DNA from: Bacteroides sp. | GTDB lineage: Bacteria; Bacteroidota; Bacteroidia; Bacteroidales; Muribaculaceae | NCBI GenBank assembly: GCA_014802325.1 | Contig: JAAVCK010000016.1 | Coordinates: 1 to 64,000, forward strand | Direction of reading: 5' to 3' | DNA: 64,000 bases | The notes under the pieces: model-generated | Told to the model about the DNA's origin: nothing | Seen by the model: the letters and a program-made list of their open reading frames with translations, nothing else | The model's database searches: none | Part shown: positions 44,836 through 55,523 of the stretch, piece by piece | Layout of the letters: every line of letters begins with the position of its first letter | Numbering within the stretch: position 1 is the first letter of the stretch | Made by a program: the position numbers and the translations under genes

Positions 44836-46080
44836 TCAGTCGAGCTTGTGAATTACAAGTCCGGAGCGCAGCTTGGGTTCAAACCACGTGGTCTTGGGGG
44901 GCATGATATTGCCGGAGTCTGCTATATCCATGAGCTGCTTCATCGACACGGGATAGAGCGCCAGAGCCACTTTCATCTCTCCCGAATCCACTCGGCGCTT
45001 GAGTTCGCCGAGGCCGCGGATACCGCCCACGAAGTCGATGCGCTTGTCGCTGCGCAGGTCAGTGATGCCGAGTATGTCGCGGAGTATGAGATCCGATGAT
45101 ATCGTCACGTCGAGCACACCAATCGGGTCTTCATCGTTGTAAGTGCCCGGGCGTGCGGTGAGCGAATACCACTTGCCGTCGAGATAGAGTGAGAAGTTAT
45201 GCAGAGCGGTGGGGCGGTATTCCACCTCGCCCTTGGGCTCTACGATGAAATTTTCTTCAAGACGGGCCAGAAATTCCTCGGGTGTGAGACCGTTGAGGTC
45301 GCGCACCACGCGGTTGTAATCAATGATGTTGAGGTGAGAAGCCGGAAATGCCACAGCCAGGAAATAATTGTATTCCTCGTCGCCGCGATGCGCGGGATTA
45401 TTGGTGGCCTTTTCGTGACCCACGAGAGCAGCCGCAGCCGAGCGGTGGTGGCCGTCGGCTATATAGAGCGAGGGTATGGCATCAAAGGCCTTGGTGATGG
45501 CGTCGATCTGAGCAGGATCTTCCACCACCCAGAAGTGGTGTCCGAAGCCGTCGGGCGCGGTGAAATCATATTCGGCCTCACCTGCGGTGACATCCTTTAT
45601 CACCTTTTCGAGCACTTCATTGTCGGGGAAGGCGAAAAATACCGGTTCGATATTGGCGTTGTTGATGCGGACGTGCTTCATGCGGTCCTCTTCCTTATCG
45701 CGACGGGTGAGCTCATGCTTTTTGATACGGCCTTCCATATAGTCGGCCACATTGGCTGCGACCACTATGCCGTATTGCGTACGGCCGTTCATGGTCTGCG
45801 CATATATATAATAGTGGTCGGCATCGTCGGCCACGAGCCATCCGTTGTCCTGAAAAGCGCGGAAATTCTCTACAGCCTTGTCATACACGCGCTCGTCATG
45901 TTCATCAGTGCCGGGCTCGAAATCAATCTCGGGTTTGATGATATGGTAGAGCGACATAGGATTGCCGTCGGCCTCGGAGCGGGCTTCTTCGGAGTTAAGC
46001 ACATCATAGGGGCGCGAAGCCACCTGGGTGACTAAATGGCGTGGGGGACGCACGCCGCGGAAGGGTTTGACTTTAGCCAT
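44836..46080 (-). CDS. DUF1015-family protein
   Basis: The 414-residue protein has the family's N-terminal VKPFRGVRPP and SRPYDVLNSEEA, FVVEDPAQ-like middle and the conserved YIADGHHRSAAA with the ADGHHR motif. DUF1015 (SpsJ-like) proteins are widespread with uncertain biochemical function. It lies 21 nt after purA and is probably co-transcribed, ending at the terminator at 44777. Confidence 0.9.
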   Translation of the reverse strand: MAKVKPFRGVRPPRHLVTQVASRPYDVLNSEEARSEADGNPMSLYHIIKPEIDFEPGTDEHDERVYDKAVENFRAFQDNGWLVADDADHYYIYAQTMNGRTQYGIVVAANVADYMEGRIKKHELTRRDKEEDRMKHVRINNANIEPVFFAFPDNEVLEKVIKDVTAGEAEYDFTAPDGFGHHFWVVEDPAQIDAITKAFDAIPSLYIADGHHRSAAAALVGHEKATNNPAHRGDEEYNYFLAVAFPASHLNIIDYNRVVRDLNGLTPEEFLARLEENFIVEPKGEVEYRPTALHNFSLYLDGKWYSLTARPGTYNDEDPIGVLDVTISSDLILRDILGITDLRSDKRIDFVGGIRGLGELKRRVDSGEMKVALALYPVSMKQLMDIADSGNIMPPKTTWFEPKLRSGLVIHKLD

Positions 46081-46101
46081 GGTATCAGAGTATGATGATG
46101 A

Positions 46102-47376
46102 TTATTTATGATTGTGGCGTATGATGGTCTGGTCGCGGTCGGGACCTATCGACACAATGGTGATGGGCGTGTCAAGTTCTTTTTCGAGGAAAGCGATATA
46201 GTCCTTGAAAGCCTGCGGGAACTGATCCTCGGAGGTGAAGCGGGTCATATCGGTCTTCCATCCGGGCAGAGTGACGTAGACGGGTTCGATATTTTCCTCG
46301 ATAGAGTAGGGGAACTGACGGGTCTCCTCGCCATCGATGCGATAAGCTACGCAAGCCTTTATCTCGTCAAATCCGTCGAGCACGTCGCTCTTCATCATGA
46401 TAAGCTGGGTCACACCGTTGATCATAATGGCATAGCGGAGGGCCACGAGGTCGATCCATCCGCAGCGGCGTTCGCGACCGGTCACGGCTCCGTATTCGTG
46501 GCCGAGATCACGGATGGTCTTTCCGGTCTCGTCGAAAAGTTCCGTGGGGAACGGACCTGAACCTACGCGGGTGCAGTAGGCTTTGAATATGCCGTAGACT
46601 TCGCCTATCTTGCCGGGAGCCACGCCAAGTCCCGAGCATGCGCCGGCAGTGATGGTGTTGGAGCTCGTAACGAAAGGATATGAACCGAAGTCGATGTCGA
46701 GCAGAGTACCTTGAGCGCCTTCGCAGAGCACACTCTTACCTTCTTTGAGAAGTTTGTCGATCTCAAATTCGGAGTCGATGATTTGGAAGCCGCGAAGATA
46801 TTCTATGGCATCCATCCACTTCTTTTCGAGTTCGGGCAGCCCTTCGGGCTCGGCTCCGAGCTGGCTGAGCAGTTCGAGATGACGGTTGCGGAGAGTGGCG
46901 TATTTTTCGTCGAAATTATGGTAGATGTCGCCCAGACGGATACCGTTGCGCGAGATCTTGTCGGTATATGTGGGGCCGATGCCCTTGCCGGTAGTACCGA
47001 TTTTCTTTCCGCCTTTGGCTTTTTCATTTGCAGCGTCGAGCAGACGGTGGGTGGGTGCTATAAGGTGGACTTTTTTGGAAATACGGAGATTGCTGCGGAG
47101 ATCCACACCGCTCTTTTCGAGAGCTTCGGCTTCCTCGCGGAACAGGACGGGATCAAGCACCACGCCGTTGCCTATGATATTGAGCTGCCCCTGACGGAAC
47201 ACACCCGAGGGGATGGAGCGGAGCACGTATTTCTTGCCTTCAAACTCGAGAGTGTGACCGGCGTTCGGGCCACCCTGGAAGCGGGCTACAGCGTCATAGC
47301 GGGGAGTCAATACGTCGACTACCTTACCTTTACCTTCATCGCCCCACTGGAGGCCGAGCAGTACATCTACTTTCAT
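46102..47376 (-). CDS. purA: Adenylosuccinate synthetase
   Basis: PurA joins IMP and aspartate using GTP in AMP synthesis. The 424-residue protein has the N-terminal loop GLQWGDEGKGKVVD with catalytic Asp, GPNAGHTLEF, TTGKGIGPTYTDK, EGAQGTLLDIDFGSYPFVT and the GTP-binding C-terminal SIGPDRDQTI. It follows fur by 39 nt on the same strand. Confidence 0.97.
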   Translation of the reverse strand: MKVDVLLGLQWGDEGKGKVVDVLTPRYDAVARFQGGPNAGHTLEFEGKKYVLRSIPSGVFRQGQLNIIGNGVVLDPVLFREEAEALEKSGVDLRSNLRISKKVHLIAPTHRLLDAANEKAKGGKKIGTTGKGIGPTYTDKISRNGIRLGDIYHNFDEKYATLRNRHLELLSQLGAEPEGLPELEKKWMDAIEYLRGFQIIDSEFEIDKLLKEGKSVLCEGAQGTLLDIDFGSYPFVTSSNTITAGACSGLGVAPGKIGEVYGIFKAYCTRVGSGPFPTELFDETGKTIRDLGHEYGAVTGRERRCGWIDLVALRYAIMINGVTQLIMMKSDVLDGFDEIKACVAYRIDGEETRQFPYSIEENIEPVYVTLPGWKTDMTRFTSEDQFPQAFKDYIAFLEKELDTPITIVSIGPDRDQTIIRHNHK

Positions 47377-47415
47377 GTTATAAGTCTTGATAAATCTATA
47401 TGATATATTGGTTGG

Positions 47416-47895
47416 TTATTTTCTTTCGCCTGAGGAGCGAGGATCAGCCGAGGCCTTGCGGCACTTATGACACAGCCCGTAGACGTAGACTTCGATGTCA
47501 GTGACGGTAAACGACGGATAGCGCCGGTAGTTGAGCATTCGGGCTATCTCGGGTTCACGTATCTGGCGTATGCGGCCGCAGCGGGTGCAGATGCAGTGAA
47601 AGTGCTGTCCGGTGCCTATGCGGCGCTCATATTGCACCGCCCCTCCACGCAGGTGGTGGCTTCGCACTATTCCGCAGTCGATCATCAGCTCCATGTTGGC
47701 ATAGATCGTGGATCGTGCAACTCGGAAGTCACTGCGGGCCAGCTTCTCGGCCAGTTCTTCGATAGTGAAGTGTCCGTTGAAGTCAAATATCGTGTCGAGA
47801 ATCGTGCGCCTTTCCGGGGTGTCGCGCAACTGCTTTGCAGCAATATATTGCGCAAACGCTTCGGCGGCTTTGGCTCTTGACTTGTCTTCGCTCAT
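47416..47895 (-). CDS. Fur-family metal-responsive repressor
   Basis: The 159-residue protein has the Fur winged helix (FTIEELAEKLARSDFRVARS, TIYANMELMIDCGIV) and metal-binding HFHCICTRCGRI plus a C-terminal CHKC pair for structural zinc. Whether it senses iron, zinc or peroxide cannot be decided by eye. It is expressed from its own promoter at 47903-47934 with a leader of only a few bases and may be co-transcribed with purA and the DUF1015 gene. Confidence 0.9.
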   Translation of the reverse strand: MSEDKSRAKAAEAFAQYIAAKQLRDTPERRTILDTIFDFNGHFTIEELAEKLARSDFRVARSTIYANMELMIDCGIVRSHHLRGGAVQYERRIGTGQHFHCICTRCGRIRQIREPEIARMLNYRRYPSFTVTDIEVYVYGLCHKCRKASADPRSSGERK

Positions 47896-47902
47896 TATAG
47901 CA

Positions 47903-47934
47903 CAAAGGTAGCAAACCCCGCGAGATTTTCCAAA
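47903..47934 (-). promoter_or_regulatory. Promoter of the fur-purA group
   Basis: TTTG (47934-47931) and TACCTTTG (47910-47903) on the minus strand have an exact 20-nt spacer. The fur ATG begins 8 nt past the -7 element, so the leader is very short. Confidence 0.75.
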
Positions 47935-48026
47935 AAATTTTATATTTAATGTGTGCGGGGAGAGGTCAGGATATTTATTAGTAAAAAATTACTGTGTCAA
48001 GAATGTGAAAATATATGATATTTTTG

Positions 48027-48034
48027 TAATTTTG
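48027..48034 (+). promoter_or_regulatory. -7 element of the polyprenyl synthase gene
   Basis: TAATTTTG ends 9 nt before the ATG at 48044, again implying a leader of about 5 nt. No consensus TTTG is seen 20 nt upstream. Confidence 0.45.
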
Positions 48035-48043
48035 CACTTCATA

Positions 48044-49009
48044 ATGATTACCGTCTCAGAAATCAGAGAGAGCATAGCCCCAGAGTTGAGAGTACTTAAC
48101 GAGCGAATGGCTGCCGCGCTTGATTCATCGAACGAACTGATGAATCAGGTGATTCATAATTATATGCAGTCAAAGGGCAAGCAGTTGCGTCCGATGCTGG
48201 TGATACTTACGGCCAAGCTCTTTGGCACAGTGACTCCCGAAGTGATCTCGGCTGCCGCAGCAGTGGAGCTTCTGCATAACGCTTCGCTTATCCACGATGA
48301 CGTGGTGGATGATTCCGACACCCGCCATGGCCGCAAGACTATCAATGCGGTGTGGGATAACCATATCGCCGTGCTCGTGGGCGACTTTTTCGTATCGGGT
48401 GCACTGCGCCAGGCAATCCTCACACGCGACTTGCGGGTGATTGATGCAGTGGGTCATCTCGGCCAGATGCTCTCGGTAGGAGAGATGGATCAGATATGCA
48501 ACGCGCGCTTCCACACGCTCGACGAGGAGAATTACTTCAAGGTCATATCACATAAGACGGCGTCGCTCTTTGTGTCGTGTGTGCGCATGGGCTGCTTTAC
48601 GGTTGGCGCTTCGGATGAAGATCTGGCAGTGATGAGTGAATATGCCGAACTTTTCGGCCGCTGCTTCCAGCTGCGCGATGATATTTACGATTATTTCCCC
48701 TCCGATGATATAGGGAAACCTACGGGCAATGACCTGCGCGAGGGTAAGATCACTTTGCCGCTGCTTTATGCGTTGTCGCTCACCGATGATAGCCGACATG
48801 ACGAGATGCTTGAGCTTTCGCGCCGCGAGAGTCTTGACAGCGGCGAAATCCGACGTCTTATCGACTATGCTGTGGAGATGGGCGGGATAGACTATACGTT
48901 TGCGATGATCGACCGGCTTGCTGAGCAGGCGTGTGAGCTGCTCGACCGTATTCCGCAGTGTGAGGCCACCGATGCTCTCCGTGCGCTTGTAAGATCGCTC
49001 AAGAATTGA
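48044..49009 (+). CDS. Polyprenyl diphosphate synthase (octaprenyl/heptaprenyl type)
   Basis: I start at ATG 48044 (MITVSEIRES). The 321-residue trans-prenyl synthase has the first Asp-rich motif LIHDDVVDDSDTRHG (about 83-95), GEMDQICNAR and the second Asp-rich region FQLRDDIYDYF. Such enzymes make the menaquinone side chain; the chain length cannot be read directly. Confidence 0.93.
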   Translation: MITVSEIRESIAPELRVLNERMAAALDSSNELMNQVIHNYMQSKGKQLRPMLVILTAKLFGTVTPEVISAAAAVELLHNASLIHDDVVDDSDTRHGRKTINAVWDNHIAVLVGDFFVSGALRQAILTRDLRVIDAVGHLGQMLSVGEMDQICNARFHTLDEENYFKVISHKTASLFVSCVRMGCFTVGASDEDLAVMSEYAELFGRCFQLRDDIYDYFPSDDIGKPTGNDLREGKITLPLLYALSLTDDSRHDEMLELSRRESLDSGEIRRLIDYAVEMGGIDYTFAMIDRLAEQACELLDRIPQCEATDALRALVRSLKN

Positions 49010-49021
49010 CGAAAAAAATTA

Positions 49022-49050
49022 GGGAACGAAGTATGATGCCTTCGCTCCCC
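49022..49050 (+). terminator. Terminator after the polyprenyl synthase gene
   Basis: GGGAACGAAG (49022-49031) pairs imperfectly with CTTCGCTCCCC (49040-49050), followed by CGATTATTTT. Confidence 0.6.
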
Positions 49051-49201
49051 CGATTATTTTCAATAACTTTAGCTACTGACCCGAGATAAGCCCGTTCGGT
49101 GAACTGATATATCTCAAGGCATGTAAGGATGCTCCGGCGAAGCGCTTTAACCGGATTTGCGGATATCAGCTCAAATATAGGAAATATCAGTTGATACTTG
49201 G

Positions 49202-50833
49202 TTACTGCTCTACTTCCGTAACTCGCAGAAGCACATAGGGAGTGAGCGGTAGACGGATATTGCGGTTGTTCACATCGTAGTGGCGGTAGTCGATGGCTTT
49301 ACCTATTTCCATGATTTCGGGCCACTCGGTCACTGTCATGTTCCAAGTGTCGATAATCTCTACTTTATAGCGGGTGCCGGGTTTGAGTTTGTCGTAGTCG
49401 GCACACTTGGCCGGAAGATTGAATATCCAGCTTTCGGGCATTTCCTTACCGAAATATATCAGATAGTGTCCCGGTCCACCGGTAGAGGTGCGGATGTCGC
49501 GTGTGATGTCGGCGGGCTCTATGGGAGCAGGCATTGATTCTACAATATCGCGGATGAAGCCGATGCGCTTCCACGATTCACCGCGCTGTCGGCCACCCTC
49601 GGCCCACATGATAGTGTCGCTGTCTGACGGATGTTGCAGGAAGCACTCTCCGTGGGTCACGTAAGTGCCGCCGAGCACACCGTTCCATATACGGTGTATC
49701 ATTTCCTGGCCGCTCAGCCGGCCCCAGCGGTTGGACAGATTGCCTTCATAGCATACCTCGTCGAGCACCACCGGCTTGCGGTAAATACTCCGCAGTATGG
49801 CTGCGCGTCCGGGTTCCATCACCGGGGCCTCGTCCTGAATGCTCGTATGGGTGATTCTTTCAGTGGTCTCGTAGGGGAAGTATGTAGCGGTAGAGCCGTG
49901 GATGGATAGCAGATGCCCGTAGGGGTCGCTCTCGTCCACTACGTCGATAAGTCGCAGCCAGTCGTCTTCGGTCTTTGACTTTACGTAGTCGTATTCGTTG
50001 GCCATTGACCACCATACGTTGGGAAATGCAGCCAGACGCGCCACAAGGTAGCGGGCATAAGCCTCGTTGACCTCGGCCGGCATGGAGTCAAAACCCCATT
50101 CGCCTTTATCGTAAGGGTGGAAAATTATCAGGTCGGCCTCTATGCCGAGACGGTCAAGACTGTCGATAGCCTGCTCGAAATTTCGGAAAAATGAGGGGTT
50201 AAAGCGCGTGAGGTCAAACTGCTTTCCGCTACGTGCGGTCAGCGTCATTCCCTCGGTGTCGCTCTGTCCGGAAGCGAAGGGATAATGTATAGGCTCTTTC
50301 TTGCACAGCGCATAGCTCTTGGGCATGACACACATCCTGATCTTATTGTAGTCACTGCCCTCAAGGGTGGAAAGTGTGATGCTCTGCAGATCGGGAGTCA
50401 TGTGAGCCCATGCGTAGGCAGTGGTGCCGAAGGGCATGTAGCGTGTAGAGTCGGAGTAGGCAAATGTGTGTCGGCCGCTCACTCTTACCGGCCCGTGGCC
50501 TTTGGCCTGATCGGTGCAAGTGATGTAACCCTCTATGCCGTTGAGCTGCGGGGCGGATGATGAGGTGGTATAATCCCATCGGCCGGCTTTCAGCGGGAGA
50601 AAGCGGAGAACATATATGCCGCTTCCGTCGTAAAATCCCGGAACTTGCAGAGTGTCGGTGCCATTGATAAATGTAGCTCCGAAAGTGACGTCGGCATACG
50701 GATTGCCCCCCTCCGGCCCGCGAAATTCGCGTTGCCAGCGCTCATAGAGCCTTACATTGTCAAACGGATTTTCCACACCTGCGGCAGATAGTGCAGCCAA
50801 TGAGAGAAATATACTTATGATAGGTTGTTTCAT
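49202..50833 (-). CDS. Secreted glycosidase, DUF5060/DUF5605 type
   Basis: The 543-residue protein has a signal peptide (about 1-19), an N-terminal DUF5060-like beta sandwich (about 22-110) and a TIM-barrel glycosidase domain. FPNVWWSMANEYDY has the likely acid/base E280 and PVVLDEVCYEG the likely nucleophile E359, as in clan GH-A. A C-terminal beta domain ends in PYVLLRV. Related proteins act on plant or bacterial glycans; the substrate is not evident. It stands alone, outside any polysaccharide-utilisation locus visible here. Confidence 0.85.
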   Translation of the reverse strand: MKQPIISIFLSLAALSAAGVENPFDNVRLYERWQREFRGPEGGNPYADVTFGATFINGTDTLQVPGFYDGSGIYVLRFLPLKAGRWDYTTSSSAPQLNGIEGYITCTDQAKGHGPVRVSGRHTFAYSDSTRYMPFGTTAYAWAHMTPDLQSITLSTLEGSDYNKIRMCVMPKSYALCKKEPIHYPFASGQSDTEGMTLTARSGKQFDLTRFNPSFFRNFEQAIDSLDRLGIEADLIIFHPYDKGEWGFDSMPAEVNEAYARYLVARLAAFPNVWWSMANEYDYVKSKTEDDWLRLIDVVDESDPYGHLLSIHGSTATYFPYETTERITHTSIQDEAPVMEPGRAAILRSIYRKPVVLDEVCYEGNLSNRWGRLSGQEMIHRIWNGVLGGTYVTHGECFLQHPSDSDTIMWAEGGRQRGESWKRIGFIRDIVESMPAPIEPADITRDIRTSTGGPGHYLIYFGKEMPESWIFNLPAKCADYDKLKPGTRYKVEIIDTWNMTVTEWPEIMEIGKAIDYRHYDVNNRNIRLPLTPYVLLRVTEVEQ

Positions 50834-50893
50834 GGTGGTTGAGTGTCAGATTTTTTTTGAACAGCTATTAGTGCAAAGGTACGGAAAAATTGC

Positions 50894-50901
50894 TAATTTT
50901 G
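50894..50901 (+). promoter_or_regulatory. -7 element of fmt
   Basis: TAATTTTG ends 4 nt before the ATG at 50906, the same spacing as in the cassette promoter, predicting a leaderless message. No TTTG lies 20 nt upstream. Confidence 0.5.
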
Positions 50902-50905
50902 CGGT

Positions 50906-51868
50906 ATGGAAAAGAAAGATTTACGAATAGTATTTTTAGGAACACCAGATTTCGCGGTCGAATCGCTGAGCCGGCTCGTGGATAACGGTTATAATATAGT
51001 GGGTGTGGTGACCATGCCCGATAAACCGGCCGGTAGAGGTCATAAGATGTATCAGTCGCCGGTGAAGGAATATGCACTTGCCCACGGGCTGAAGTTGCTC
51101 CAGCCTGTGAAACTCAAAGACGAGACTTTCGTCGAAGAGCTCCGTAGTCTTGAGGCTGATCTGTTCATCGTGATTGCCTTCAGGATGTTGCCCGAAGTGG
51201 TATGGCGAATGCCGCGCCTCGGCACATTTAACCTTCACGCCTCGCTGCTGCCGCGATATCGCGGGGCAGCCCCGATCAACTGGGCTGTAATCAATGGCGA
51301 TACCGAAACCGGTGTGACAACATTTTTCCTTAAGCACGAGATAGATACCGGCGACATCATAGCCCGACAACGCATCGAGATAGCTCCTGATGAAAATGTT
51401 GGATCGGTCCACGACCGCCTTATGATGCTTGGTGCCGACCTGACGCTTCAGACGGTGGAGAGTATACTTGACGGCACGCTGACCACCATACCGCAGGACG
51501 AGCTGCTTAAGGGTGAAGAGCCTACCCCCGCTCCGAAGATTTTCAAGGATACGTGCCGTATCGACTGGACCGCCGGTGCCGTGAAGGTCGCTAATCTTGT
51601 AAGAGGCCTCTCGCCATATCCGGGAGCATGGTCGCCGCTTGAGGCTGACGGTACTCCTGTGGGCGAAATGAAAATATTTGCCGGTAAGGTAGCGGATGTT
51701 TCAGATCTTGCTCCCGGCGAGGTCAGGATTGCCGATGGCACTATGACAGTAGGATGTGGTGACTCTACGGCCTATTCGGTGACCGAACTTCAGATACCGG
51801 GCAAGCGCAAGATGCCGGTGGCCGACTTTCTGCGCGGCAATCGCCTGGCCGATATGAAGCTGGGCTGA
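50906..51868 (+). CDS. fmt: Methionyl-tRNA formyltransferase
   Basis: Fmt formylates initiator Met-tRNA. The 320-residue protein shows IVFLGTPDFAVESL, VTMPDKPAGRGHK, NLHASLLPRYRGAAPINWAV with the catalytic Asn-His, and a C-terminal OB-like domain from about residue 210. It is a single gene without the usual def neighbour. Confidence 0.96.
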   Translation: MEKKDLRIVFLGTPDFAVESLSRLVDNGYNIVGVVTMPDKPAGRGHKMYQSPVKEYALAHGLKLLQPVKLKDETFVEELRSLEADLFIVIAFRMLPEVVWRMPRLGTFNLHASLLPRYRGAAPINWAVINGDTETGVTTFFLKHEIDTGDIIARQRIEIAPDENVGSVHDRLMMLGADLTLQTVESILDGTLTTIPQDELLKGEEPTPAPKIFKDTCRIDWTAGAVKVANLVRGLSPYPGAWSPLEADGTPVGEMKIFAGKVADVSDLAPGEVRIADGTMTVGCGDSTAYSVTELQIPGKRKMPVADFLRGNRLADMKLG

Positions 51869-51891
51869 ACTTTCAATTAGATTATATGTAT

Positions 51892-51927
51892 TGCGGCGGC
51901 GAAAGGTCTATACCTGTCGCCGCCGCA
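51892..51927 (+). terminator. GC-rich hairpin between fmt and the porin gene, possibly bidirectional
   Basis: A perfect 11-bp stem pairs TGCGGCGGCGA (51892-51902) with TCGCCGCCGCA (51917-51927). It lies between two convergent genes; flanks are AT-rich rather than pure T-runs. Confidence 0.6.
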
Positions 51928-51960
51928 GTGATTTTACGATAGTTGAGTTTTCGGGAGTGC

Positions 51961-53268
51961 TCAGAACGAGAATCCTATCATGGCACCTATGCGGCGCGCA
52001 TAGCCGTTTTCGCCATTGAAATCCTGACGCTTGCCGAATGAAAATTCAGCTCCGGCCTGAATGCGGGGAGTAAGATACCAAATTATGTTGGTGGTGCTGA
52101 GCAGGCCGTATTTATAGTCTGTGCCGTCGGCATCGCATGAGGGCAGGTAGCGTCCCTGGCCGAACGACGTGGACACGAAGAGCGATGGAGTGAAATTGTA
52201 CTGCACGCCTAAATTATATCCGAATCCCGGGGTGGTGCGCAGGCGGCCGGGCGACTTTGGGTCAGCCACCAGGTCGTAGCGGCCAAGGAGTATGTCACCT
52301 CCGAAATTTGAGTAAGATTTGCCGCCGTTGACAGTGGCGTATATGGTCCAGGCGTGTGCGGGGTGAAATACGGTGCTGAGCTGTACTCCCCAGCCGGTGA
52401 GAGTGTGATTTTTCTGCGTGAGCATATCGCGGTAGGGTAGGGAGCGGACTATTCCGGCGAGTCGTACGTGCTGCTCCTTATCCCACTCGTATTGCACGAA
52501 AGCGGCTACGTTGGGCAGGTATTGCGAGCGTGCTGCTGTGGTGGTGCCGTCTTCCTGAATGCGCATAGAGGGAGTCTCCACCGATGCCGCTACTACATAG
52601 TGACTGCGGAAAGTGTGCATCCAGCGCACGAGGACAGCTGTGGCGTCCATCTTCATGTTAGGACCGGCGGCGTCGATGGTGGGAGGTGCGGCCGAGCCGT
52701 CGCTGAATGTCGACGATGCGTAACCCACGGTCCAGTCATTAAGTATGGCATAGGCTTTTTTCAGATGAAAGTCGCGGCTCGAATATCCGTTGAAGTTGGC
52801 TTCGATATACAGCTGATATGTGCCGAGACTCTTGTTGCGGCCGATCACTCGGAAAAATAATGCCGTACCGGCGGGTGTGGTGCCGAGCAACCGGTCATGA
52901 AGCGGGTCGCGCGACACGGGGATGAGTGCCGGCGAAAATCCCGGAGAATTTACCGATCCGCCCCAGTCGAAGTATCCTCTCATTCTCACCATGCCGCCTA
53001 TACCCATGGCCAGATTGGCGTCGCGGCTCATGAAAAGAAAGTAAGGAGCGGCGGGGTCCTGGAAGTTGCGAAACTGATCGTAAAAGAAATGCTCTATGAG
53101 CGAGCGTATTGAGTCAGAATTCGGGTTGGAGCCCTCTCCGAAATATACGTAGCGGTGCGATGCCATGAGAGAATCGCGCTGTTCTTCTACGGCCGAAGTG
53201 GCGGCGAAAGAAGATAGTGTGGCCGATACGACGGCTAAAGTCGGCAGAATGGTGCGTAAGATTGACAT
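51961..53268 (-). CDS. DcaP-like outer-membrane porin
   Basis: The 435-residue protein has a signal peptide (about 1-23), a short helical segment and a beta-barrel starting at GIGGMVRMRGYFDWGGSVNS, and ends with the aromatic strand IGAMIGFSF. The layout, including NFQDPAAPYFLFMSRDANLA just before the first strand, resembles the DcaP trimeric porin family. Substrate unknown. No clear promoter is visible upstream. Confidence 0.7.
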   Translation of the reverse strand: MSILRTILPTLAVVSATLSSFAATSAVEEQRDSLMASHRYVYFGEGSNPNSDSIRSLIEHFFYDQFRNFQDPAAPYFLFMSRDANLAMGIGGMVRMRGYFDWGGSVNSPGFSPALIPVSRDPLHDRLLGTTPAGTALFFRVIGRNKSLGTYQLYIEANFNGYSSRDFHLKKAYAILNDWTVGYASSTFSDGSAAPPTIDAAGPNMKMDATAVLVRWMHTFRSHYVVAASVETPSMRIQEDGTTTAARSQYLPNVAAFVQYEWDKEQHVRLAGIVRSLPYRDMLTQKNHTLTGWGVQLSTVFHPAHAWTIYATVNGGKSYSNFGGDILLGRYDLVADPKSPGRLRTTPGFGYNLGVQYNFTPSLFVSTSFGQGRYLPSCDADGTDYKYGLLSTTNIIWYLTPRIQAGAEFSFGKRQDFNGENGYARRIGAMIGFSF

Positions 53269-53353
53269 AAATGTAATGAGTGAAGTTGAAACTGATGAGG
53301 ATGATTTTATGAATTAATAACATATCAAACGGTGAAAAAGTTTGCTGGCAATG

Positions 53354-53385
53354 CTTGTTTTTTTGAGGAAAAATCCTTAACTTTG
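53354..53385 (+). promoter_or_regulatory. Promoter of gyrB
   Basis: TAACTTTG at 53378-53385 is preceded after 20 nt by CTTG (53354-53357), one base from the TTTG consensus. The leader would be about 90 nt. Confidence 0.5.
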
Positions 53386-53462
53386 TTACATATTTCGTGA
53401 ATCTGTATGGGCTGATGGAAATGTCTGAAAGCCAGCGGATAAGCTTATGAAAAAGTAACTAA

Positions 53463-55424
<1,962 letters not shown>

Positions 55425-55450
55425 GCGGCAGTAAACCTATCGACCCTCTC

Positions 55451-55500
55451 GGGTGTTATATATCTAAGACGTAACCGGGTATATAACACCCTCTCTTTTT
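55451..55500 (+). terminator. Terminator of gyrB
   Basis: A perfect 12-bp stem pairs GGGTGTTATATA (55451-55462) with TATATAACACCC (55480-55491), followed by TCTCTTTTT. Confidence 0.85.
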
Positions 55501-55523
55501 CTCACGTAAAAACTATACCGCTC